From contig CAZFQG010000082.1 of the NCBI GenBank assembly GCA_964520785.1, positions 1 through 25,496 on the forward strand: 25,496 nt of DNA, given 5' to 3'. Below the pieces are notes generated by a model. The model did not search any database. It saw nothing but the letters and a program-made list of their open reading frames with translations, and was not told the DNA's origin. Position 1 is the stretch's first letter; each line of letters begins with the position of its first letter. Origin of the DNA: CAZFQG01 sp964520785. GTDB taxonomy: Bacteria > Planctomycetota > Planctomycetia > Pirellulales > Thermoguttaceae. The position numbers and the translations under genes are program-made. Below, piece after piece: positions 8,101-14,324 of this stretch.

Positions 8101-8337
8101 GATCGCGTAGTCGCCCGCCGCTCCGGTATGGCCGCTGACCCACGGTTCGTGCCCGTCCGGAACGCCCAGCAACCAGCCGTCTTTGTATCCGACTGGGTCG
8201 GATACAATGAACGCGCCGCTCCCGTCGTCTAGATTCCAGTAGCTCAAGACGCCGGCCGCCGGCGCCAAAGACGCCGCCGCCAAGCAGAGTGCGATTGCCG
8301 TGAGCACGCGCGGCATTGTAGTACATTGGTGGCTCAT
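5119..8337 (-). CDS. Two-unit LamG-like surface protein with internal and terminal PEP-CTERM tails and dockerin-like repeats
   Basis: A 1072-residue protein from the ATG at 8337 (AGGGAG six bases upstream; an in-frame start at 8382 lacks this). Residues 1-28 are a signal peptide. A LamG/concanavalin-like domain follows (AAGVLSYWNLDDGSG, about 29-255), then a beta-rich region (about 260-480). Near residue 490 comes a complete PEP-CTERM tail (VPEPAAGALLLLGG then FFRRTRK). It is followed at once by a second signal-like segment (TLVVLLAVGLLASTAQA, about 515-533) and a second LamG unit beginning AAGVLSYWDMNEGSG. The C-terminus carries two dockerin-like repeats (GDLNGDGMVGSADLD and DPSGDGMVGSADLD, about 985-1036) and a final PEP-CTERM tail (VPEPAAVSL, then RRRQRT). 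It appears to be two tandem paralogs joined in frame. Likely exported and anchored at the cell surface; LamG domains often bind glycans. Confidence 0.85.
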   Translation of the reverse strand: MSHQCTTMPRVLTAIALCLAAASLAPAAGVLSYWNLDDGSGAFIVSDPVGYKDGWLLGVPDGHEPWVSGHTGAAGDYAIDFAGAAVVDLGEPSDWAFGKQTPFSVSLWLKDYNTAGTMGLLTCLNPDSPWDGWGVVRRMVNGQTQIRFEMSPYTDAFSYQMCVDADFNAANEWIHVVTTYDGSDHPGGMRIYLDGQLAPMVVAAANPGGEVPTDNILTMSSYGAKNRFLNGCLDDVSVYDAVLTPAQVAQLFGGTVPTDLVFTGPGYYSWTTQSISSAFDAKTIAATVDDASGIGYRSDNNEKFLADSLDPDTSLPILPAGGMLAGDITFQLGPYDGDNTVLLDLGDSVTLDVADGSYDAVSVLFSAVGLNTGSDTNGTATLNYGDGSSETVTWDLVNNDGNRNEGGSEVAVSKLQLKQFSSDLTATNRILSSQIIETDDSKTLVSITLDTDDLVDPGWTYTDTELGTGQAGVGDAQIGIYAVSVGTQIGAVPEPAAGALLLLGGLFACFFRRTRKTLVVLLAVGLLASTAQAAGVLSYWDMNEGSGTSLSDSVGGKTGSFVNITETAWTAGHTADANDYSLDFGGAGCVEIGDCSDWNVSKETPLSVSAWIYDNGGGTMGILTGINPNSPHDGWGLLRQGGPNIRFEMSGSAGGTEKIAVDAYGLPQGQWVHVVATYDGSDDGSGVRIYFDGQMQPVTINDNNPGGVVPVDKTVAISSYGAANRFMNGMIDDVAAFDAVLSVEQVAELYAGTAPTDLVFVEPTDPEDWTMLDISASFNADTLAADTSDSAGTGYRGTKNEKFLADLLPGDGVITTASERYQFGAINGDNTVLMDFGQSTTIDIADGQYSQLGFAHTAIALDDGSTAPGAVTLVYSDSTEETFDWDVASDRGRQLVGYSSTAAGGLTLYQFETDVSDDGRTVWQQIVAVDDTKTLTAVRFDTANVVDPGWTINDPDIGTILVGESDAQFGIYAVSVIGESSAGVPGDLNGDGMVGSADLDIVRGNWGQTVEAGCLPCGDPSGDGMVGSADLDVVRANWGATAAAAVPEPAAVSLVCLLFVTLLGRRRQRTCL

Positions 8338-8419
8338 GGAGGTCTCCCTTCGAATAGAGTGGTACAAGTGGTAATGGTGCATTTGGCCTGCTCGCGCCGC
8401 GATGACCGAGAGGCCGCGT

Positions 8420-8638
8420 CTACAAATTCAACTCGATATTGATCGTTCGACTCCCGCTTGACTGGGAACTCACCGCCGGAACAACTGACTCCGCCTGCAG
8501 GGCCCACTTGCCGTCAACGCGGACCACGCCGGTGACCGGATAGGTGGGCACGCCTTTCGAACAGCAGAGGCAGCAGGCGGCAAGGACCCGGGCTTGCTTA
8601 CGAAGTCGTTGGCCAACGCCAGCTCGATCCCAAGGGTG
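8420..8638 (-). pseudogene. Remnant of a planctomycete lipoprotein gene (transthyretin-like/carboxypeptidase-regulatory type)
   Basis: A 73-codon frame open between a TGA at 8641-8639 and a TAG at 8422-8420, with no ATG. It contains a lipobox-like LAAC followed by PTYPVTGVVRVDGKW, which resembles the start of the small lipoproteins often found just after DUF1559 genes. The frame then jumps to a tail ending SGSRTINIELNL. Both ends look family-like but the usual ~100-residue middle is absent, so an internal deletion is likely. It lies just after the DUF1559 gene, where an intact member would be expected. The family link is from memory of the motif, so confidence is moderate. Confidence 0.45.
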
Positions 8639-8701
8639 TCAGCCCCGGGGATTCTCTGTATTCTGGATACTGATACTCTTTAATTACGCGCTCATAACGT
8701 C

Positions 8702-9766
8702 CTATGGCAGGTCCGCTGTACCGACCGGCTGTCCGTCGCGCCGGTCGCCCAGGTAGTTGAAAACGTCCCGTTCGACCTCGAAATCGATGAAGTGAACGGC
8801 GCCGTCGCCAAAGACGCAGTTGAAGCCGCCCGGGTGTGCGCCGCCGAAGGAATATGGTTTGGTGTCGTCGTAGCCTGACGTGCCGCGTGGCGGATCGGCG
8901 GCGTCGGGCCGCGGTGGATAGCCCGTGGAGCGAATCGTATCCGGATCCCAGCCGTCCGTCCAGCCCCGGTCGTCGTGCCAGTCGCCCGTCGTGTAGTTGT
9001 TCGTGTTCAGCCACTTCTCGCCGACCAACATGGTGTTCGAAAGCCCATCCGAAGCGTCCCGCACGCGGCAGGGCTCCGCGTAGTGAGTCCGCGTGATCAG
9101 TCCGTAATACTTGCCCGAATGTCCCGAACTGGGTGTCTCCCCGAAGTCGCCGTACCAGAATTGAGAATTGGTCCCTTTGTCGCGCGGGACGGATGTCTGT
9201 GGGAACGGCTGTGGGACGGCGGCGGGGTGGGCGGCCGCGTAGTCCAACAAATAGCGGCCCTCTTGCTCGGCTGCGCTACGCCTCGAGGGGCAGCAATAGT
9301 AGTTGATGACGATCGAACCGAGCAACTTTTCCACGGCGGCGGCGAGGATATAGCTCCTATTGCCGCCGGGCATGGCCCTGGTGGGCACCTCGGAAGTCGC
9401 GCCCTCTTCAAGATAGGGCAATATCTGGAACGGCCAAGCCATCGTCTGATTGCGCGGTTCGGCAGCCCGGCCGCCGACGATAGCCAGATTGGGCCAATAG
9501 CTCGCTCCCCCGGTCGGGAAATAGCCGTAGGTATTCTCGAGGTTGTGGCACGCCAGGCCGATCTGCTTGAGCTGATTGGAGCACTGCATCCGCCGCGCGG
9601 CCTCGCGGGCAGCCTGCACGGCCGGCAACAACAAGGCGATCAAGATGCCGATAATGGCGATTACCACCAGCAACTCGACCAACGTAAAACCCCGGTGAGC
9701 CCTGCTAGCAGCTCCGTTCGATCTATACGGCACGGAAGTGAAACACCGATCTCTTCGAAAATGCAT
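8702..9766 (-). CDS. DUF1559 pseudopilin-like protein (H-X9-DG type)
   Basis: A 354-residue protein from the ATG at 9766, which has CGGAGG five bases upstream; an in-frame start at 9862 has no such site. The N-terminus has a type IV prepilin signal: a basic leader, then G26/F27 TLVELLVVIAIIG with Glu at +5, and the planctomycete extension LLPAVQAAREAARRMQC. The rest is the DUF1559 domain, including ENTYGYFPTGG and a C-terminal H-X9-DG motif (HPGGFNCVFGDG, about residue 310). These proteins are found in very high copy in planctomycetes and are thought to be processed by prepilin peptidase and assembled or anchored in the envelope; individual roles are unknown. The next leftward gene is a decayed lipoprotein gene of the usual partner type. 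Confidence 0.95.
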   Translation of the reverse strand: MHFRRDRCFTSVPYRSNGAASRAHRGFTLVELLVVIAIIGILIALLLPAVQAAREAARRMQCSNQLKQIGLACHNLENTYGYFPTGGASYWPNLAIVGGRAAEPRNQTMAWPFQILPYLEEGATSEVPTRAMPGGNRSYILAAAVEKLLGSIVINYYCCPSRRSAAEQEGRYLLDYAAAHPAAVPQPFPQTSVPRDKGTNSQFWYGDFGETPSSGHSGKYYGLITRTHYAEPCRVRDASDGLSNTMLVGEKWLNTNNYTTGDWHDDRGWTDGWDPDTIRSTGYPPRPDAADPPRGTSGYDDTKPYSFGGAHPGGFNCVFGDGAVHFIDFEVERDVFNYLGDRRDGQPVGTADLP

Positions 9767-9880
9767 TGCGCCCTCCGATTTTCGTTCTCTTGAGAAGACA
9801 ACCTTTTCGTCACGGGAAGCCGCATCTAATAAGTTACAAACAGGCACCACGGATTTCAACAAAGTTTATACGTTAATATA

Positions 9881-9899
9881 ATTCAGGTTTTGCGTCAGA
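9881..9899 (+). repeat. 19-base element ATTCAGGTTTTGCGTCAGA, copy 1
   Basis: Identical to 12967-12985. In both copies the following bases contain GACGT at the same offset. It lies 227 bases before the oxidoreductase start, in the divergent gap with the DUF1559 gene. Confidence 0.6.
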
Positions 9900-10025
9900 A
9901 AGCGCGACGTTGTCGCTATCAATACCTTATCAACAAACGACTTGCGTCAAAATCGACCCCAATTTCGGGCCCAAACAATCGCTGATTTCTAATCGCCAAA
10001 TTCTCGCCAGATGCGCGACTCGGGC

Positions 10026-10055
10026 TTGATGCCGGCACGATGCTAGCCGTAAAAT
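10026..10055 (+). promoter_or_regulatory. Predicted sigma-70-type promoter for the second oxidoreductase gene
   Basis: -35 TTGATG (10026-10031), 18-base spacer, -10 TAAAAT (10050-10055). Transcription would start near 10062, giving a leader of about 46 bases before the ATG at 10108, which has GGAG eight bases upstream. Confidence 0.5.
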
Positions 10056-10107
10056 GGAACGCTGTGCTACACCTGTGTGCCCTTCCTGATTCCATGGAGA
10101 ACGTACC

Positions 10108-11433
10108 ATGCACTCTAGCCAATCCAATCGCCGAGATTTCCTCCGGACGTCCGCCCTTGGCACCGCGGCCTTGCTGACGGCGCCCTACGTCGCCACTGCC
10201 GACGCCCAGGCGAAAGATCAATCCAAGTCGAAGAACGATCGGTTCCGGATCGGAGCCATCGGCATGCGTTACCAGGGCACGGTGATCACGGACGGCGCCT
10301 TGCCGTGGGGCGATGTTGTGGCCATCTGCGATGTCGACCGTCAGATTGCCGAAAAGGCCCGAGAGCACTACGGAGGCAAGGCCGATTTGTATGAAGACTA
10401 CCGCGAGATGCTCGATCGCAAGGACATCGACGCAGTCACGATCGGCGCGCCGGACCACTGGCACACCGCGATGGCCATCGCCGCCTGCAAAGCGGGGAAG
10501 CATGTCTATTGCGAGAAGCCCCTTACCTTGACGATCGACGAGGGCAAGCTGCTTTGCCGAGTCGCCCAGGACAGCGGCGTGGTCTTTCAGGTGGGTACGC
10601 GACTCCGAAGCGATCATCACCACCGCTTGGCCTGCGAAACGGTGCATGCCGGCCGCTTGGGTAAGCTTAAACGGATCATCGTCGGACTGGGAACGAACCC
10701 CCAGGGCGGACCGTTCAAGGTCCAAGAGCCGCCTACACACCTCAACTGGGACTTGTGGCTTGGCCAGGCCCCGATGGTACCCTATACCAAGGAGCGTTGC
10801 CACTACACTTTTCGGTGGTGGTACGAATACGCGGGCGGCAAGCAGGCCGATATCGGGGCGCATTTCCTGGACTTGGCCCAGTGGGCTATGGGAATGCAGT
10901 ACAGTGGTCCGGTTAAGATCGACGCCAAGGCAACCTTCCCCAACACTTCCAACGGCTACAACGTGGCGTCGTCCTATGAAGTGCGCATGGTCTACGCGGA
11001 CGGCGTTGAAATCGTTACCGGCGACCACGTGCCCGGCGGCGTCCGGTACGACGGCGAACTCGGTTGGCTGCACGGAACCAAGGGGGAGATCAATGGCAAG
11101 CCGTTCAACCTGCTCAAGGACGATCCCATCCCGCAGGAGAATTATCGGCTCTACCGTCACGACAATCCCGAGCGCCCTTTGGCCACCGGCAAGCCCGGGC
11201 AGACGCATCGCCATATGGGTAACTTCTTCGACTGCATCCGCAACGGCACGCCGACACTCTCCGACGTTCTTAACCAGCATCGCGCCGCCTCTGTCTGCCA
11301 TCTGGCCAACATATCCCAGCGCCTCGGGCGCAAGCTCAACTGGGATCCGGAGAACGAACTCTTCATCGGCGACGAGGAAGCCGATCGCCACCTCCGCCGC
11401 GCGCAACGCAAGGGCTACGAAATCAGCGGGTGA
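10108..11433 (+). CDS. Exported Gfo/Idh/MocA-family NAD(P)-dependent oxidoreductase
   Basis: A 441-residue protein. The Tat signal NRRDFLRTSALG is at residues 7-18, with a likely cleavage near the Ala-rich DAQAKD stretch. The Rossmann start is RIGAIGMRYQG (about 47-57) and the signature EKPLTL is at residues 136-141 (K137). The C-terminal half keeps the family-typical FRWWYEYAGGKQADIGAHFLDLAQW block. It is clearly paralogous to the protein at 578-1933 (shared KNDRFRIGAIGM, DRKDIDAVTIG, DHWH, LNWDLW, and a C-terminal QRKGYEI), but is encoded on the opposite strand with its own promoter. The substrate is probably a sugar or cyclitol derivative; the specific one is unknown. A broken GH32-like gene follows directly. 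Confidence 0.94.
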   Translation: MHSSQSNRRDFLRTSALGTAALLTAPYVATADAQAKDQSKSKNDRFRIGAIGMRYQGTVITDGALPWGDVVAICDVDRQIAEKAREHYGGKADLYEDYREMLDRKDIDAVTIGAPDHWHTAMAIAACKAGKHVYCEKPLTLTIDEGKLLCRVAQDSGVVFQVGTRLRSDHHHRLACETVHAGRLGKLKRIIVGLGTNPQGGPFKVQEPPTHLNWDLWLGQAPMVPYTKERCHYTFRWWYEYAGGKQADIGAHFLDLAQWAMGMQYSGPVKIDAKATFPNTSNGYNVASSYEVRMVYADGVEIVTGDHVPGGVRYDGELGWLHGTKGEINGKPFNLLKDDPIPQENYRLYRHDNPERPLATGKPGQTHRHMGNFFDCIRNGTPTLSDVLNQHRAASVCHLANISQRLGRKLNWDPENELFIGDEEADRHLRRAQRKGYEISG

Positions 11434-11542
11434 GTTTCGGTCCTTTGGCTCGCCGGCGGTTGAACCCGAACCGCGCGACGGCTGGGCGCGGTGTTCCGTG
11501 GAAGAAGCACTCACTTTCCCTTATCAAGAAAGGACCCATCAC

Positions 11543-11707
11543 GTGCGTTTATCGAGTCATCGGGAGCGGCGTCCTCTTCCTGCTGGGCTGGGGACTCTTC
11601 GCCCAGGCGGGTGAGACGCTCTACAACGGCATTGTATTGCCGGACGGCTGGCCGCCCAAGACCGAGAAACTTACCCGCGACCCGGTGCCCGCGCCCAAGC
11701 TGAAGGT
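11543..11707 (+). pseudogene. Broken 5' end of a secreted GH32/GH43-like planctomycete protein gene
   Basis: In one frame the DNA encodes a signal-like stretch LFLLGWGLFAQA followed by GETLYNGIVLPDGWPPK and LTRDPVPAP. This resembles the N-terminus of planctomycete proteins annotated as glycosyl hydrolase family 32 N-terminal-like, in which a VIPIDVGRQLF-type core follows; here it stops near 11705. A ribosome site (AAAGGA, 11529-11534) and GTG (11543) are present but in a different frame from the signal peptide, implying a frameshift near 11565. The frame then runs on into DNA antisense to the next gene's 3' end. Gene start and core both look destroyed. The family link is from motif memory. 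Confidence 0.45.
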
Positions 11708-12873
11708 CATGGACCGTAAACGAGATCAATCCACGCCTCGACGCCTCGCGAGTTTGTCGCCCGGCGGGGACCGAAGTCCAGCCGGTTTCCTCGCTCCGTG
11801 TCCATACACGACAGCCGAACCGCCCACGGTTGGTGCGCGGCACCCGCGAGACACGCGTCTACGGATTCCGGATCGGTTTTGAAGTTTTCGGCCGGGACGC
11901 ACGAGTTCGTTCCCGCGCTGGGTGCCGCGCGCGGTGTCCCTTGACCCCAGTGGGCGCGGACAACGTCCAAATCGGCGCTACCGACGAGTCCGTCGCCCGA
12001 CGGATATCCCTCGTTCCACGCGCCGGGGTTGACATCGGCGCCCCACTGGGCGCGGATCAGATCGAGATCAGCCGAATCGACGGTCCTGTCGCCGTTGAGA
12101 TCACCCGGTGTTCGCCCGGTCGGAATCATACCGGGTGTCCCCCCGGCGTCGACACTCGCTTGCCAACTTTCCGCAACATTGGGATCCGCCCCTGGATGGA
12201 CCAGCTCCAAAGTCGGACCGTCGCCGTCGGCCCCTTCCGGCCAGGGCGAATCGTCGCTGTAGGTGAACGCGATAAGCGTCGTGCCGTCAACGCCGGTCCA
12301 GGAGGTTGCGTCGAAGTCGGCTTCCGTCCAGGCATCGCCGGCGTTTGCCTGGCTGGGGATTTCGCAGACCAGGGATGCACCGTCAAGCAGGTCGGTCTCG
12401 ACCGTCAGCGGTTCGCAGCCGTAGGATAGCCCGGACTTCTGCTCGGGAAAACCGTCTTCGAACTCGGAGACGATTGCTCCTTCGGCATCGATGAGGGCCA
12501 AGTATTCACCGTCGGCGTCGAGCGCGAAGGATGTGTGCAGTTCGCCTTGCGGATCGGTTCGGTCCTTGCCGGAAGCGAAGACGACGAGCCGTTCGTCCGG
12601 GTCGAGTGAGACGGAAGGAAACACCCATTTGTCGGGATCGGACGCGTCGTCCGTCAGCGCCCAGCCCGTCAGATCGGCCGTTTCGTCTCCCGCCTTGGTG
12701 ATTTCGATCCAATCCGGGCTTTCCCCGTCCGCGTCGACGAAATCCGAACCGCCCCATGCGACCAGTTCGCTCAGATAGACGGATGCCGAGAGGAGATGCC
12801 GCGATTCGAGCGGCTCGAAGCGTATCCTTCGGAACGCCGTTCGCGCCGAGTGCTCTCGAAGCTCTTTCCTCAT
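11707..12873 (-). CDS. Lamin-tail-domain surface protein with dockerin-like repeats
   Basis: A 388-residue protein. The N-terminus has FEPLESRHLLSA (19-30), a variant of the LEPR-XLL motif that heads many large planctomycete surface proteins in place of a plain signal peptide. Residues about 31-125 are a lamin-tail domain (VYLSELVAWGG, SPDWIEI, LTGWALTDDASDPDKWVFP). Short fragments follow that normally flank other domains in CotH/lamin-tail proteins (LSYGCEP; WTEADFDATSWTG; DGPTLELVHPGADPN; GGTPG), then two dockerin-like repeats (about 256-307: GDLNGDRTVDSADLD and SGDGLVGSADLD). There is no PEP-CTERM tail; the last ~75 residues look unrelated to any domain and end over the broken gene on the other strand. 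It may be a shortened derivative of a larger protein. Confidence 0.75.
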   Translation of the reverse strand: MRKELREHSARTAFRRIRFEPLESRHLLSASVYLSELVAWGGSDFVDADGESPDWIEITKAGDETADLTGWALTDDASDPDKWVFPSVSLDPDERLVVFASGKDRTDPQGELHTSFALDADGEYLALIDAEGAIVSEFEDGFPEQKSGLSYGCEPLTVETDLLDGASLVCEIPSQANAGDAWTEADFDATSWTGVDGTTLIAFTYSDDSPWPEGADGDGPTLELVHPGADPNVAESWQASVDAGGTPGMIPTGRTPGDLNGDRTVDSADLDLIRAQWGADVNPGAWNEGYPSGDGLVGSADLDVVRAHWGQGTPRAAPSAGTNSCVPAENFKTDPESVDACLAGAAHQPWAVRLSCMDTERGNRLDFGPRRATNSRGVEAWIDLVYGP

Positions 12874-12966
12874 AACCGCCTATCCGAAAGAAGTGAAACC
12901 GAAGTAAGCCAGCCTCCATGATAACTCGGCGGACGGACCAAAGCAATCAGTGAGGATCCTATTCGG

Positions 12967-12985
12967 ATTCAGGTTTTGCGTCAGA
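12967..12985 (+). repeat. 19-base element ATTCAGGTTTTGCGTCAGA, copy 2
   Basis: Identical to 9881-9899. It sits directly upstream of a predicted -35 box (12990-12995) for the URO-D-family gene. CGTCA and TGACG form an inverted pair across a seven-base gap (12979-12995). Confidence 0.6.
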
Positions 12986-12989
12986 CAAC

Positions 12990-13018
12990 TTGACGTCCAC
13001 GGTTCCGTCGTCTACAAC
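12990..13018 (+). promoter_or_regulatory. Predicted promoter for the URO-D-family gene
   Basis: -35 TTGACG (12990-12995), 17-base spacer, -10 TACAAC (13013-13018), 50 bases before the ATG at 13068. The -10 is imperfect; the -35 and spacing are good. Confidence 0.4.
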
Positions 13019-13067
13019 CCGCGGGTGACTAAGCGGAATAAACCTGAAAACGCATGGACCGGATGTC

Positions 13068-14102
13068 ATGACCGATTCCAACTGGGAACGTCTCCTCGCC
13101 CTGATCGCCGGGACCTACAAAGGTCCCACGCCGGTCGGCCACCTTGCCGACGCGCCCTGGTTCGCCGCGAGGGCCGGGGTGGGGTTGCACGATTACTTTT
13201 TTGACGATGAGGTCTGGTTCGAGGCCAATCGCGCCGCGTACGAGCGGTTCCCCGACACGCTCCTTTTCGCCGGATGGTGGGCCGAGTTCGGAATGATTTC
13301 CAACCCGCCGGCATTCGGCGCGCGGTGTATTTGGCAGGAAAACGGCTTTCCCTCGTGCGAGCGGATCGTCGAATCCCTCGACGAAATCGCGCGGATCCCC
13401 ACCCCAAATGTCCGCACCGACGGTCTCCTTCCGCTGATTCTCGGCCGAATGCGGCGGAACCGGCGGCGGATCGAGGCGATTGGGCACCGTTATCGGTTCG
13501 CCGTCGCCCACGGTCCGCTGACGATCGCGTCCTATCTGGTGGGGCATACCGAGTTCATGCTCGGAATCCGCCTGCAGCCGGAGGCGACCGCCGAACTGCT
13601 CGATAGAATGACGGCGTTCGTCATCGACTGGCTGGGGATTCAACGCGAGCGGTTCCCCAGCATCGACGGTTTCCTGGTTCTGGAGGATTTCATCGGGTTC
13701 CTAGGCGAGGACGACTTCCGTTCCGTGGCCCTCCCTCGATTGAAACGGATTTTTGCCGCCCACGACGTCGCCGTTCGGTTTCTCCACAACGACTCGTTCG
13801 GACTGATTACGGCCAAGTTCCTGGACGAAATGAACGTGAATCTCTTCAACTTCGGCCCCGAGCATACCTTCGAGCAAATCCGGGCCCTATCCGGGCCGGG
13901 CCCCGTCCTACTCGGCGGATTGCCCCCCAGAGACGTGCTCGGCGCTCTCGCGCCGAGGCAGGTCGCCGTCTGGGCGGCGGAACACTTGGAGCATCTCGAG
14001 GCAAACGGCCCTCTGATCGTCGGCGCCGCCGGTTTCCTGTCGCCTGGGGCCGACTACGAAACACTTCAGACGGTCCAAGAGGCAGTTCGCGGTCCGCACT
14101 GA
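13068..14102 (+). CDS. Uroporphyrinogen decarboxylase-family (URO-D/MtaA-like) protein
   Basis: A 344-residue protein with the URO-D barrel layout: RLLALIAG at the N-terminus, GPLTIASYLVGHTEFML in the middle (compare the family's GP...A...G motif), VRFLHNDSFGLI, then FGPEHTFEQIRA, LLGGLPPRDVLGAL, and a final GAAGFLSPGADYETLQTVQEAVRG. The family covers haem-pathway URO-D and corrinoid or thiol methyltransferases. The HxC...C zinc ligands of MtaA-type methyltransferases are not seen: the corresponding places read HND and GAAGFLSPG. The N-terminal substrate-binding Arg cluster of true HemE is also not evident. It is therefore better left as a family member of unknown reaction. The ribosome site is weak (GGA, nine bases before the ATG). 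Confidence 0.8.
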   Translation: MTDSNWERLLALIAGTYKGPTPVGHLADAPWFAARAGVGLHDYFFDDEVWFEANRAAYERFPDTLLFAGWWAEFGMISNPPAFGARCIWQENGFPSCERIVESLDEIARIPTPNVRTDGLLPLILGRMRRNRRRIEAIGHRYRFAVAHGPLTIASYLVGHTEFMLGIRLQPEATAELLDRMTAFVIDWLGIQRERFPSIDGFLVLEDFIGFLGEDDFRSVALPRLKRIFAAHDVAVRFLHNDSFGLITAKFLDEMNVNLFNFGPEHTFEQIRALSGPGPVLLGGLPPRDVLGALAPRQVAVWAAEHLEHLEANGPLIVGAAGFLSPGADYETLQTVQEAVRGPH

Positions 14103-14227
14103 GGAACGGGGAGTTCGCGAAAAACAGGAGACGTTTCCGTCATTCCGTGTTATCGATCACGCCGGAGCGACCCCGGATCAAGGCGTCCTTCTCCCCGAAG
14201 GTGGCGCACCCTGATTACCCCCATACG

Positions 14228-14257
14228 TTGTTGTATTGTTTGATCGTCGGATATAAT
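14228..14257 (+). promoter_or_regulatory. Predicted promoter for hydF
   Basis: -35 TTGTTG (14228-14233), 18-base spacer, consensus -10 TATAAT (14252-14257). The transcript would start near 14264, about 60 bases before the hydF ATG. It lies in the 222-base gap after the URO-D-family gene, so hydF probably starts its own unit. Confidence 0.5.
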
Positions 14258-14324
14258 TCTCGGAACAACGGCGCGGGTTCCCATTCCTTGCCGGCCTTAT
14301 GTCACAAGAACTTCACCAGAATTA

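Larger units (their letters stand above)
9767..10107. other. Divergent intergenic region between the DUF1559 and oxidoreductase genes
   Basis: No coding signal is visible in these 341 bases on either strand. The region holds an AT-rich stretch (9860-9885), the 19-base element shared with 12967-12985, a further TTGCGTCA at 9941-9948, and a good rightward promoter (10026-10055). Confidence 0.6.

Noticed and set aside
9767..9862. A longer start for the DUF1559 protein
   Set aside because: The ATG at 9766 has CGGAGG at ideal spacing and gives a prepilin leader of normal length.
9919..11514. A 531-codon open frame on the minus strand opposite the second oxidoreductase gene
   Set aside because: It is a shadow of the GC-rich codon pattern of the real gene; no domain is recognisable, and the plus-strand frame has a Tat signal and the full family signature.
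13068..14102. Haem-pathway HemE
   Set aside because: Only the family fold is supported; HemE-specific N-terminal substrate-binding residues and the methyltransferase zinc ligands are both missing, so no gene symbol is given.
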